This document shows positions 45,912 through 54,807 of a stretch of DNA of 64,000 bases, one piece after another (the first letter of the stretch is position 1; each line of letters starts with the position of its first letter). Below the pieces are notes generated by a model. It saw only the letters and a list, made by a program, of their open reading frames with translations, was not told the DNA's origin and searched no databases. The position numbers and the translations under genes were made by a program. The stretch comes from Rhodospirillaceae bacterium. Lineage in GTDB: Bacteria > Pseudomonadota > Alphaproteobacteria > Thalassobaculales > Thalassobaculaceae. Where the stretch lies: NCBI GenBank assembly GCA_018401495.1, contig JAGYJX010000020.1, forward strand, positions 121,866-185,865. The letters are read 5' to 3'.

Positions 45912-46709
45912 TCAGTCGCGGCCGAGCAGGAACTCGGTCATGACGTCGACCTGGGCGAGATACATCTCGGTGCCGGTGTTGGTCGAGCAGCCGCGCCGTC
46001 GGGCCGCCTCGATCAGCGGCGGCACCTCGGGGGCGGTGACCACGTCGCCGACGTGCATGCCGGGCGCCAGCCTGTCGACGTCGACAGGCAGCGGATCGCC
46101 CTTGCGCATGCCGGCCGGCGAGGCGTTGGCGATCAGGTCGAAGCCGGTCGGGTCGGCGGCGGCGGCCGCGTCGACCGCGGCGTGGCGGGTGCGCAGCTTG
46201 GCGATCAGGGCGTCGCGGCGGTCGGCGTCCAGGTCGAACACCGACAGGTGCGCGGCGCCGCCGTCGAGCAGCGACAGGCCGATCGCCGATCCCGCACCGC
46301 CGGCGCCGACCAGCAGGCAGCGTTTGCCCCGGATCGCGAAGCCGGCCTGGGCGACGGCGTTGCAGAAGCCGATGCCGTCGGTCATGTCGCCGTGCCACAG
46401 GCCGCGCGGGTTCCGCCGCAGCACGTTGGTCGCCCCCAGCAACTCGCCGCGCGGCGATACCGTGTCGCAGACCGCGCGGGCGCGGAACTTGTACGGCACC
46501 GTGACCACCATGCCGTCGACGTTGCCGGCCGCCGTCACGACCGAGAGGAAGGTGTCGATCTGCTCCGGCGGGACCTCGATCGGCACCAGCACGGCGTTGG
46601 CGCCGCGCTGCTCGAACCCCCGCGTGATGCCGCCGGGCGACTTCACCTGGGCGATCGGGTGGCCGACCGTGAAGTACAGGCGGGTGTCGCCGCTCAGGCG
46701 TTCGAGCAT
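45912..46709 (-). CDS. Shikimate/quinate dehydrogenase family protein (AroE-like)
   Basis: 265 residues from ATG 46709, which has GAGG 8 bp upstream. Substrate-binding N-terminal domain: FTVGHPIAQVKSPGGITRGF, catalytic Lys in MVVTVPYKFRA, Asp in GDMTDGIGF. Rossmann domain: LLVGAGGAGSAIGLSLLDGG, FDLDADRRDA. The C-terminus is EMYLAQVDVMTEFLLG. AroE converts 3-dehydroshikimate to shikimate. The neighbourhood carries no aromatic-amino-acid genes and the sequence differs from canonical AroE in several loops (NVLRRNPRG), so a quinate- or degradation-type enzyme is possible. Confidence 0.85.
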   Translation of the reverse strand: MLERLSGDTRLYFTVGHPIAQVKSPGGITRGFEQRGANAVLVPIEVPPEQIDTFLSVVTAAGNVDGMVVTVPYKFRARAVCDTVSPRGELLGATNVLRRNPRGLWHGDMTDGIGFCNAVAQAGFAIRGKRCLLVGAGGAGSAIGLSLLDGGAAHLSVFDLDADRRDALIAKLRTRHAAVDAAAAADPTGFDLIANASPAGMRKGDPLPVDVDRLAPGMHVGDVVTAPEVPPLIEAARRRGCSTNTGTEMYLAQVDVMTEFLLGRD

Positions 46710-46856
46710 GGAGTGGTCCTCGATTGGCGTTCCGGATCGCATCATGCCACCGGGTGCGGGGAAGCCAAGGGGGGCTGGGCCCCGGATAGCCGCGGCTTCG
46801 CCACGGCTTCCGGGGTGACGACAAGATTAGGGGGCGTTGACGGCCCCCTTCTCCCT

Positions 46857-46925
46857 TCATCGTCATCCCGGACGAACGCGCGTCAGCGCGGGCGATCCGG
46901 GATCCACCCGTCGCACTCCATCGCC
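46857..46925 (-). repeat. Dispersed repeat, copy 3 (inverted, diverged)
   Basis: On the minus strand the unit reads GATGGAGTGCGACGGGTGG, then ATCCCGGATCGCCCGCGC, then CCGGGATGACGATGAAGGG, clearly related to the 65-base units at 38901 and 39138. A second fragment (CCGGGGTGACGACAAG) lies at 46813-46828, so this locus again holds inverted parts. It is located between the AroE-like gene and the last gene of the Ehr cluster. Confidence 0.7.
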
Positions 46926-46931
46926 GTCGCG

Positions 46932-47453
46932 TCAGCGCCGCTCCACCGTTTCCAGCAGCGCCAGCAGGCCCTTCAGCAGCTCGGTCGGCGACGGCGGGCA
47001 GCCGCGGATGTGCAGGTCGACCGGGACCACCGCCGAGACCCCGCCCTCGACCGCGTAGCTGCCGGCGAAGACCCCGCCGTCGAGCCCGCAGTCGCCGACC
47101 GCCACCACCCATTTCGGCGCCGGGGTGGCGTCATGGGTGCGCCGGAGTGCCTCGGCCATGTTCTTGGTCACCGGCCCGGTCACCAGCAGCACGTCGGCGT
47201 GGCGCGGCGAGGCGACGAAGCGGATGCCGAAGCGCTCGATGTCGTAGAAGGCGTTGTTGAGGGCGTGGATCTCCAGCTCGCAGCCGTTGCAGGAGCCGGC
47301 GTCGACCTGGCGGATCGACAGGCTGCGGCCGAGCCGGCGCCGCGCCGCGCCGTCGAGCGCCGCCGCCAGTTCGTCGAGCGCCGCGTCGCCGGCGCCGGGG
47401 CCGGGTTCGGTCAGCGGGCGGCGGAGCAGGCCGTCGAGGAGCAGCTTGCGCAT
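46932..47453 (-). CDS. Ehr/hydrogenase-4-type small subunit (HyfI/NuoB-like)
   Basis: 173 residues, intact. The domain of NuoB/hydrogenase small subunits starts about residue 45: QVDAGSCNGCELEIHALNN (C55, C58), VAVGDCGLDGGVF (C122) and HIRGCPPSPTELLKGLLALL (C152). These four Cys ligate the proximal [4Fe-4S] cluster that passes electrons to the large subunit. It is the last gene of the six-gene cluster and its start is 8 bp after the large-subunit stop. The cluster lacks a separate ferredoxin subunit (HyfA/HyfH), so its electron donor is unclear. Confidence 0.88.
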   Translation of the reverse strand: MRKLLLDGLLRRPLTEPGPGAGDAALDELAAALDGAARRRLGRSLSIRQVDAGSCNGCELEIHALNNAFYDIERFGIRFVASPRHADVLLVTGPVTKNMAEALRRTHDATPAPKWVVAVGDCGLDGGVFAGSYAVEGGVSAVVPVDLHIRGCPPSPTELLKGLLALLETVERR

Positions 47454-47461
47454 CGGATCCC

Positions 47462-49004
47462 CTACAGGTCGTGGCCGGAGTACGAGCAGTTGAACGATTT
47501 GTTGCAGAGTGGGAAGTCGGCGACGATGTTGCCTTCGATCACCGCCTCCAGCAGCGGCCACTGGAACCAGGACGGGTCGCGCAGGCGGCTGCGCTCGACC
47601 CGACCGTCGGGACCGATCCGCACCCAGGCCAGGATGTCGCCGCGGAAGCCCTCGACCAGGGCGGCGCCCTCGCCGCCGCCAGCCGGCAGGACGCTGCGGA
47701 TCGGGCCGTCGCGCAGAGCCGCCAGGATCTGCTCGACCAGCGACAGGCTCTGCCCGACCTCCTGGATGCGGATCCACACCCGGCCGTTGACGTCGCCGTC
47801 CTCGCGCACCGGCACCTCGAACGACAGCGCGTCGTAGGGCGAGTAGCCGGGGCTGCGGCGGGCGTCGAAGGCGCGTCCCGAGGCCCGGCCGACGAAGCCG
47901 CCGGCGGCGTACTGCCGGGCCAGGTCGGCGGACAGGCGGCCGGTGGCCACGGTGCGGTCCTGCAGCGAGGCGGTGGTGTCGTACAGCTCGACCAGCGCCG
48001 GGAACATGCGGCGCGCCTCCTCGACCAGATCCGACAGCACGGCGAGCGCGGCGTTGCCGGGCTCGACGGCGACGCCGCCCGGCACCACCCGGTCGCGCAT
48101 CAGGCGATGCCCGAAGCAGGTATCGGCGGCGCGCAGCACGCGCTCGCGCAGCACCCCGCAATGCGCCAGCATGATCGCGAACGAGGCGTCGTTGCAGATC
48201 GCGCCGATGTCGCCGAAATGGTTGGCCAGCCGCTCCAGCTCCGCCATCAGCGCGCGCAGCAGCCGGGCGCGCGGCGGCGCCTCGACCTCGAGGGCGTTCT
48301 CGACGGCGCGGGCGAAGGCCAGGGCGTAGGCGACGGTGCTGTCGCCCGAAATCCGGCCGGCCAGCGCCGCCGCCCGCTCGATCTCGGCGCCCGCCATCAG
48401 GAAGTCGACGCCCTTGTGGACCCACCCCAGGCGCTCCTCGAGCCGCACCACCGTCTCGCCGCTGGCGGTGAAGCGGAAATGCCCGGGCTCGATGATGCCG
48501 GCGTGCACCGGGCCGACCGGGATCTGGTGCAGGCCCTCGCCCTCGCACGGCAGGAAGTCGTAGGGCGGCAACGGCGGTGCGCGCGCGGTCGGCGGCGCCG
48601 AGCGGGTGGCGCACGCCCCAGCGGTCGTGGTCGAGCCACGGGCGCGGGTCCGGCAGGCCCTCGGGTTCCAGCCCGTACAGGTCGCGCAGCGCCCGCTCCA
48701 GTCGCAGCGCCGGCGCGTGGTAAAGCCCGATCGACGGGTAGCGACCGCCCGGGCAGTCCAGGCTGACGGTGGCGATGCCGGTGCCGGTGCCGGTGCCGGT
48801 GCTGGCGGGCGTGGCGGCCGGCTCCTCCAGCAGCGTCATGTGCACCCGCCCCGGCTCACCCCAGAGGTCCAGCAGGCTCCACCGCCCCTCGGCGAGTTGG
48901 CCGGCGGCGAATCGCCAGGTCTCGGCGTCGACCTCGGCGCGCGGCCACGGCCGGTGCCCGGCGTCGTGCCGGCCGGCAAGCACGAGATCGATCAGCGCCG
49001 GCAT
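47462..49004 (-). CDS. Ehr-type large subunit (HyfG/NuoCD-like) without Ni-Fe cysteines, frame broken
   Basis: Reconstructed length is about 514 residues. An N-terminal NuoC-like domain (MPALIDLVLAGRHDAGHRPW to GLYHAPALRLERALRDLYGL) is joined to a NuoD/hydrogenase-large-like domain (HQIPVGPVHAGIIEPGHFRF, LGWVHKGVDFLMAGAEIERA). At the position of the first Ni-Fe motif RxCGxC the sequence is GRISGDSTVAY, with no Cys. The C-terminus ends DFPLCNKSFNCSYSGHDL rather than DPCxxC. The protein therefore cannot bind a Ni-Fe centre in the usual way and fits the energy-converting hydrogenase-related (Ehr) type, whose reaction is unknown. A frame change lies near 48570. The N-terminal domain also carries a short GT dipeptide repeat. 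Confidence 0.88.
48775..48804 (-). repeat. Hexamer tandem repeat inside the Ehr large subunit gene
   Basis: Five tandem hexamers, three of them exactly GTGCCG on the plus strand and the outer two one base off, encode the alternating dipeptide TGTGTGTG in the NuoC-like domain. The unit is in frame, so slippage would lengthen the linker without breaking the gene. Confidence 0.7.
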
Positions 49005-49020
49005 GTCCGCTCCTCCCGCG

Positions 49021-50472
49021 TCATCCGAGCAGGGCCGCGATGTGCCGGAACCACGCCACCACCGGCGCCGGCAGGTAGACCCCCGCGACCAGCACCAGCC
49101 CGAGGTGCGCGAGCATCGGCAGGTACGACGCCTTGACCGGGGTGACCGGCCCCTTGATTTCGCCGAACGCCAGTCCGCCGACCCGCAGCAGCAGGGCGCC
49201 GAACGCCAGCAGCAGGCCGAGCACCAGCAGGATCGCCAGCAGCGGCTCGCGCGCGAAGGTCGAGCTGACCAGCAGGAACTCGCTCATGAACACGCCGGTC
49301 GGCGGCAGTCCGGCGATGGCGACGACCCCGACCACCAGGCTCCAGCCGAGCCAGGGATGGCTCTCGGTCAGGCCGCCGATGTCGGCCATGCGCTGGGTTC
49401 CCTTGACCTGGGTGATGTGACCGACCGCGAAGAAGATCGCCGACTTGGTGAGGCTGTGCATCACCATGTGCAGCAGGCCGGCGAAATTCGCGAGCGGGCC
49501 GCCGATCCCGAAGGCGAACACGATGATGCCCATGTGCTCGATCGAGGAGAAGGCGAACATCCGCTTGATGTCGCGGCGGCGGTACAGCATGACCGCCGCG
49601 AACAGCAGCGACGCCAGCCCCATCGCCATCATCAGCGGCCCGGTCGCCAGCGCGCCGGGGTTGGCGGCCATCAGCAGCTTGAAGCGGAGCAGGGCGTACA
49701 GCGCCACGTTCAGCAGCAGCCCGGACAGCACCGCCGAGATCGGCGTCGGGCCCTCGGCGTGGGCGTCCGGCAGCCAGGCGTGCAGCGGCACCAGCCCGAC
49801 CTTGGTGCCGTAGCCGAGCAGCAGGAACACGAAGGCGACGTTGATCAGCGCCGGGTCGAAGCCGGCGGCGTGCTCGATCAGCACCGTCCAGACCATGGCG
49901 TCGGGTCCTTCGCCGATCACCGGGATCGCCGCCATGTAGACCAGGATGGTGCCGAACAGCGCCAGCGCGATGCCGACGCTGCCGAGGATGAAGTACTTCC
50001 AGGCCGCCTCCAGCGCCGCGTGGGTCCGGTAGATGCCGACCATCAGCACCGTGCTCAGGGTGGCGATCTCGACCGCCACCCACATCAGGCCGATGTTGTT
50101 GGCGACCAGCGCCAGGTTCATGGCGAACATCATGACCTGGTACATGGCGTGGTAGAATCGCAGGTAGGCCGGGGTCAGCCGGCCGGCCTCGATCTCGTGG
50201 GCGATGTAGCTGGCGCTGAACACGCTGGTGGTGAAGCCGATGAAGGTGCCGAGGGTGACGAACACGATGTTGAGATCGTCGATCATCAGGTAGCCGCCGG
50301 GCGCCGGCCGCTCCCCGACCAGCAGGGCCAGCGCCGCCGCGAACGTCAGCAGCGAGGCCAGGACGTTGAGCCGCGACGTCGCCCGGTAGCCCGGCAGCAG
50401 CGCCAGCGCGGCGGCCGCCGCGAGCGGGATCAGCAGCACCGCCGCCAGGGCGTCGAGGTCCCACGGGATCAT
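49021..50472 (-). CDS. Ehr/hydrogenase-4-type membrane subunit HyfF-like
   Basis: 483 residues, intact, with about 14 helices of the NuoN/NuoL/Mrp antiporter family. Key features are VEIATLSTVLMVGIYRTHAA (Glu of TM5), LGYGTKVGLVPLHAWLPDAH (Lys of TM7), and FSSIEHMGIIVFAFGIGGPL with HMVMHSLTKSAIFFAVGHIT (Lys/His). The family moves protons or sodium across the membrane. The start (50472) overlaps the HyfE-like stop (ATGA), so the two are translationally coupled. It follows HyfE and precedes the large subunit (gap 16 bp). Confidence 0.9.
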   Translation of the reverse strand: MIPWDLDALAAVLLIPLAAAAALALLPGYRATSRLNVLASLLTFAAALALLVGERPAPGGYLMIDDLNIVFVTLGTFIGFTTSVFSASYIAHEIEAGRLTPAYLRFYHAMYQVMMFAMNLALVANNIGLMWVAVEIATLSTVLMVGIYRTHAALEAAWKYFILGSVGIALALFGTILVYMAAIPVIGEGPDAMVWTVLIEHAAGFDPALINVAFVFLLLGYGTKVGLVPLHAWLPDAHAEGPTPISAVLSGLLLNVALYALLRFKLLMAANPGALATGPLMMAMGLASLLFAAVMLYRRRDIKRMFAFSSIEHMGIIVFAFGIGGPLANFAGLLHMVMHSLTKSAIFFAVGHITQVKGTQRMADIGGLTESHPWLGWSLVVGVVAIAGLPPTGVFMSEFLLVSSTFAREPLLAILLVLGLLLAFGALLLRVGGLAFGEIKGPVTPVKASYLPMLAHLGLVLVAGVYLPAPVVAWFRHIAALLG

Positions 50473-51131
50473 CGCCGGTCCCCGCGGAACCGGTCGAGCG
50501 CCTGGACATCCACGGTGTCGAAGCGCTCGCGGATGCGGAACAGGAAGATGCCGATGACGATGAACGCGATCAGGATCGAGAACGCCACGCTGATCTCGAC
50601 CACCAGCGGCATGCCCTTGGCGCCGGTCGCCGCCAGCACCAGCCCGTTCTCCAGCGCCATGAAGCCCACCACCTGGCCGACGGCGTTGCGGCGCGTCACC
50701 ATCGTCAGCATGCCGAGCAGCACCACGGCGAGCGCGAAGGCCAGGTCCTCGCGGGCCAGCGGGTCGGCGTCCGGTGTGACCCGCAGCATCACCACCATCG
50801 ACAGCGCCACCAGGGCCATGCCGGCCAGCATGGTCGGGCCGATGCCGACCACGGTCTCGATCTCGCGGTGGATGCCGAGGCGGCGGATGATCCGGAGCAG
50901 GGCGACCGGGATCACCACCGCCTTGAAGGCCAGCGCGATCGCGGCGGTGATGTAGAGGTGCGGGGCGTCCTGGACGAACGCCTGCCACGCCACCGACGCG
51001 GTCAGGACCAGGGCGTGCAGGGCGTACACCTTCAGCAGGGCGGTCAGCCGATCCTGGTACAGCATCACGAAGCTGACCAGGACCAGCCCGCCGGCCAGCA
51101 TGTGCGCGACGTCGAAGACCAGCCGGTCCAT
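50469..51131 (-). CDS. Ehr/hydrogenase-4-type subunit HyfE-like
   Basis: 220 residues, intact, with six or more helices in the HyfE/NuoK-related pattern: MLAGGLVLVSFVMLYQDRLT, KAVVIPVALLRIIRRLGIHR, and the NuoK-like core RRNAVGQVVGFMALENGLVL with its conserved Glu in the membrane, then SVAFSILIAFIVIGIFLFRI. It is part of the membrane arm and likely contributes to the ion pathway. It overlaps the HyfC-like stop by one base (TGATG) and the HyfF-like start by four (ATGA), so the whole group is made as a coupled unit. Confidence 0.9.
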   Translation of the reverse strand: MDRLVFDVAHMLAGGLVLVSFVMLYQDRLTALLKVYALHALVLTASVAWQAFVQDAPHLYITAAIALAFKAVVIPVALLRIIRRLGIHREIETVVGIGPTMLAGMALVALSMVVMLRVTPDADPLAREDLAFALAVVLLGMLTMVTRRNAVGQVVGFMALENGLVLAATGAKGMPLVVEISVAFSILIAFIVIGIFLFRIRERFDTVDVQALDRFRGDRR

Positions 51132-52084
51132 CAGAGACTCCGCGACACGAACAGCAGCAGGGTGCCGAGCAGCCCGAGCATCAGCGCCGCCCCCAGGAAA
51201 TCCGGCACCCGGAACACCCGCATCTTGGCGATCGAGGTTTCGAACAGCGCCAGCAGGAAGCCGCCGACGGCCAGCTTGGCGGCGTAGGCGAGCAGGGCCG
51301 CCACCCAGGCGCCGGCACCGCCGCCGCTCGCCGGAACGATCCCCCAGGGCGCGAACACCGCGGCGATCAGCGAGACGTACAGCAGCAGCTTGATCGCCGC
51401 CGCCAGCTCGATCATCGCCAGGTGCCTGCCGGAGTACTCCAGCACCATGGCCTCGTGCACCATGGTGAGCTCGAGGTGGGTCGCCGGGTTGTCGATCGGG
51501 ATCCGGCCGTTCTCGGCGATCGCCACCATCACCAGCGCCACCAGCGCGAGGCCGAGCGAGACCCGCAACCCGACCTCCGGTCCGGCGAGCACGGTCGCGA
51601 CGGTGGAGAGTTGCGTCGACCCGGCGACCAGGGCGAGGGTGAACACGATCATGATCATCGCCGGTTCGGCGAGCGAGGCGATCATGACCTCCCGGCTGGA
51701 GCCGATGCCGCCGAAGCTGGTGCCGACGTCCATCCCGGCGAGCGCCAGGAAGAACCGGGCGCTGGCCAGCAGCGCGATGATCGCGATCAGGTCGGCGGTC
51801 CAGCTGAAGATCAGCCCGGTCGCGAAGGTCGGCACCAGGGCGGCCGCCACCCAGGTGGCCGCGAACACCAGGTAGGGCGTCGCCCGGAACAGCCAGGAGG
51901 CGTTCTCGGCCAGCACCGCCTCCTTGCGCAGCAGCCGGGCGAGGTCGCGGTAGGGCTGCAGGATCGACGGCCCGCGGCGGCGCAGCAGGCGCGCCTTCAC
52001 CTGGCGCACGAACCCGGTCAGCAGCGGTGCCAGCAGCAGCACCAGCGCCATCTGCGCGCCCTGGACCAGCAGCTCGAGGATCAT
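51131..52084 (-). CDS. Ehr/hydrogenase-4-type subunit HyfC-like (NuoH family)
   Basis: 317 residues from ATG 52084, intact. NuoH/HycD-type membrane protein with eight helices: QMALVLLLAPLLTGFVRQVK, RRGPSILQPYRDLARLLRKE (the conserved RxGPxxxQPxxD loop at the interface with the soluble arm), SSREVMIASLAEPAMIMIVF, and ATHLELTMVHEAMVLEYSGR with the conserved Glu residues. NuoH proteins couple the redox arm to ion translocation. The ATG at 52084 overlaps the HyfB-like stop (ATGA); a second ATG at 52090 is possible. It overlaps HyfE downstream. Confidence 0.9.
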   Translation of the reverse strand: MILELLVQGAQMALVLLLAPLLTGFVRQVKARLLRRRGPSILQPYRDLARLLRKEAVLAENASWLFRATPYLVFAATWVAAALVPTFATGLIFSWTADLIAIIALLASARFFLALAGMDVGTSFGGIGSSREVMIASLAEPAMIMIVFTLALVAGSTQLSTVATVLAGPEVGLRVSLGLALVALVMVAIAENGRIPIDNPATHLELTMVHEAMVLEYSGRHLAMIELAAAIKLLLYVSLIAAVFAPWGIVPASGGGAGAWVAALLAYAAKLAVGGFLLALFETSIAKMRVFRVPDFLGAALMLGLLGTLLLFVSRSL

Positions 52085-54093
52085 GGCCATAGCGCCACCG
52101 CCAGCAGCAGGCCGACGAGCGAGGCGAAAACCAGGCTGAGGTAGCGCCGGATCGTCAGGTATTGCAGCCGGTTCAGCCGCTCGGCGGCGGCGGTCACCAG
52201 GCCGGCGATCGGGGTGTACAGCCCGTCCCAGGCCGGATCGCGCAGCCTCGACGGTCAGGCGGGCCGGCGCGGTGGCGCCGGGCGGCGGCATCTCGACACG
52301 TTCGCGGGCCCGGAACACCAGGGTGGCGAACACCCGCCGGATCGGCTGGGCAAAGCTGCCGGCGGTGTATTGGGTGGCCGGGCTCGGCACCGGGAAGCCG
52401 CAATCCCAGGCCGGCCCCGGCGGGTCGCCCGCGACCCGAACCGGCGGATGGCCAGCGCGGCGACCGCCGCCGAGCCGGCGACGAACAGCATCACCAGCAG
52501 CCCGTTGTAGGAACTGCGGCTCTCGGCGATCGGGACGACCGTCAACCAGGCGCTCGCCCCCTGCGCCGGCATCCGGGCCCCGACCACGGCCTCGGCGACC
52601 GGCGCCAGCGCGTCGATCGCCACGCCCGGCAGCAGCCCGATGAGCACGCACAGCCCGGCGAGCACGGCCATCGCCGCCAGCGACACCCGGTCGACCTCGC
52701 GCGCGGTCTCGGCCGCCGCCGAGCGCGGCCGGCCGAGGAACGTCACCCCGAAGGCGCGCACGAAGCAGGCGGCGGCCAGCGCCGCCGCCAGCGCCAGCAG
52801 GGCACCGACCGCCGGCACCAAGATGCGCAGCCCCCATTGCGGCAGGTCGGGGCTCTGCAGGACCGCCTGGAAGGTCAGCCATTCCGAGACGAAGCCGTTC
52901 AGCGGCGGCAGCGCCGAGATCGCCACGCAGCCGACCAGGAACAGGGCGCTGGTGATCGGCATCCGCCGTATCAGCCCACCCAGGCGCTCGATGTCGCGGG
53001 CACCCGTCGCCGTCAGCACCGCGCCGGCGCCGAGGAACAGCAGGCTCTTGAACAGCGCGTGGTTCAGGACGTGCAGCAGGGCGGCGGTGAACGCCAGCGC
53101 CGCCGCGCTGCCCATGGCGTTGGCCTGGAACGCCAGCGCCAGGCCGAGGCCGATGAACACGATCCCGACGTTCTCGATCGTGGAGTAGGCGAGCAGCCGC
53201 TTGAGGTCGGTCTGCATCAGGGCGTACAGCACGCCGAGAACCGCGCTGGCGCCGCCGAAGGCCAGCACGATCATGGCCGACCACCAGGGCGACCCGCCCA
53301 GCAGGTCGAAGACGATCCGCACGAATCCGTAGACCGCGACCTTGGTCATCACCCCGCTCATCAGCGCCGAGACGTGGCTGGGTGCCGCCGGGTGGGCGAG
53401 CGGCAGCCAGACGTGCAGCGGCACGAGGCCGGCCTTCGAGCCCGCCCCGAGCAGGACCAGGACCAGCACCAGCGTCGCGGTCGTCGCGTCGTGCCCGCCG
53501 CCGCGCATGTCGGCGAAGGCGTAGCCGCCCACCGGCCCGGCCAGCAATCCGCAGGCGAGCAGCAGCGCCAGCGTCCCGAAGCTCGCCATGACCAGGTAGA
53601 CATAACCGGCCCGCGCGTTGCCGGCGTCGCGGTGGTGGGCCATCACCAGCGCCCACGAGGCCAGCGACATGAACTCCCACGACAACAGGAAGGTGAAGGC
53701 GTCGGCCGCCAGCAGCACCATGGTCATGCCGGCCAGGAACGCCGGGAAGAACGGCAGCACCCGTTGCGGTGCCGACTCGTGGCGGCCGTAGCCGATGCCG
53801 TACAGGCTGGCGGCGGCGGCGCCGAGGTTGACGACCACCAGGAAGAACGCGGCCAGCGCGTCGAGCCGGAGGTGCATGCCGAGCCAGGGCAGGCCGAGCG
53901 GCAGGATCACGGTGAGATCGCCGCCGGCCGGCGCGACGAGATGGACCAGCGCTGCCGCCCCGGCGACCGCCGAGGCCGTCAGGCTGACGCCGTACACCAG
54001 CGGGCGGCCCCAGGGATGCCGCCCGATCGCCACCGCCGCGACGGCGGTCGCCAGCAGGGCGGCGATGCACCACAGGGCGACCAGGATCGGCAT
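52081..54093 (-). CDS. Ehr/hydrogenase-4-type membrane subunit HyfB-like, frame broken
   Basis: A reconstructed protein of about 670 residues, the length of HyfB. NuoL/Mrp-type core: LLSWEFMSLASWALVMAHHR (TM5 Glu), LGAGSKAGLVPLHVWLPLAH (TM7 Lys), AYSTIENVGIVFIGLGLALA, LLHVLNHALFKSLLFLGAGA (TM8 Lys), and INGF-type PPLNGFVSEWLTFQ. The C-terminal section changes frame near 52440 and near 52245, resuming DCGFPVPSPATQYTAGSFAQ and then RDPAWDGLYTPIAGLVTAAA; the span is divisible by three, so the shifts cancel. The ATG at 54093 has AGGGG upstream and lies 11 bp after the XRE gene stop. It is the first subunit of the cluster and should carry one ion channel. Confidence 0.87.
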
Positions 54094-54104
54094 CGGCGCG
54101 GCCC

Positions 54105-54406
54105 CTACTCGATCCGGCCGAGATCGACGCTCGGCTCGGCGCCCGGATCGACCCGCGGCCGCCGCCTTCAGCCGCACGCCGCGCCCGCCGGCCGGGCTGA
54201 CCGCGCCGTCGCCGATCAGCTCGATCGCCGGCGCCGTCGAGGGCGGCGGTCAGCTTCATCAGGGAATCGACGTTGCCGCGGATCACCCCGCCGCTCGCCT
54301 CCATGCGCTGGATGGTCGGGACCGACAGGCCGGACATCTCGGCCAGCCGTCGCTGGTCGATGCCGAGCAGGGCGCGCGAGGCGCGGAGTTGGGCGGACGT
54401 GATCAT
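54105..54406 (-). CDS. XRE-family helix-turn-helix regulator, frame broken
   Basis: About 100 residues reconstructed. The N-terminal HTH_3 domain is MITSAQLRASRALLGIDQRR then LAEMSGLSVPTIQRMEASGG, NVDSLMKLTAALD. After frame changes near 54235 and near 54160 it continues IELIGDGAVSPAGGRGVRLK and ends EPSVDLGRIE before a stop. The domain is like the single-domain XRE regulators that take part in stress or cofactor responses. The gene stops 11 bp before the HyfB-like start, so it is the first gene of the Ehr operon and probably controls it. A perfect dyad 56 bp upstream (54462-54480) is a likely autoregulatory site. Confidence 0.8.
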
Positions 54407-54461
54407 CGGAACCACGTATTTCAGGTTCAGAGATTGAGTAAAGATATTCAGAGCGGTCTTA

Positions 54462-54480
54462 TTGATGCGTCAAGCATCAA
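54462..54480. promoter_or_regulatory. Perfect dyad upstream of the XRE-Ehr operon
   Basis: TTGATGC-GTCAA-GCATCAA is a perfect 7-5-7 inverted repeat in an AT-rich stretch (54416-54540), 56 bp before the XRE start at 54406. XRE regulators bind dyads of this size. FNR/CRP sites (TTGAT-N4-ATCAA) share the half-site but need different spacing, so FNR is unlikely. Confidence 0.5.
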
Positions 54481-54545
54481 AATTCGTGCGCGTTCAATCT
54501 CAGCAATCTTTATTGCAACTCATTCGCATTATCGGTATAGACGTG

Positions 54546-54807
54546 GAGCGGCGGAACGCGCCGCGCTGGCCGAGACGAGGCTGCGGCCTCGCGGGAGAAG
54601 CGACGGGTGACGGTCCAACGGATGGTCGGGGCCTCGGCCCTGGTGGCGGCGATGCGCCGCGACGAGCGTGCCGGATCCAAAAGCGGCCAAGACGCCGGTA
54701 AGCCACCATCGGCCGCCGCCGCACGGCGAGCCGTGCCGAGCGTCAGGTCGACAGCGAAGGTTCAGCCGGTGCGGCCGAGCCCGAGAGCGGTGTCGGGATA
54801 GCGGCGC
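54546..54807. other. Intergenic stretch without a recognisable gene
   Basis: GC-rich DNA between the XRE promoter region and the nitrilase gene stop. Short open frames exist but none has both a ribosome site and a recognisable sequence. A small GAGG-CTGCGG-CCTC stem lies near 54580. I see nothing that supports a gene, although a decayed gene remnant cannot be ruled out. Confidence 0.4.

Noticed and set aside
46932..54093. A genuine hydrogenase-4 or formate hydrogenlyase
   Set aside because: The large subunit has no CxxC pair at either Ni-Fe site and no maturation, formate dehydrogenase or ferredoxin subunit genes are in the window.
54462..54480. FNR/FixK site before the Ehr operon
   Set aside because: The TTGAT and ATCAA halves are separated by nine bases instead of four.
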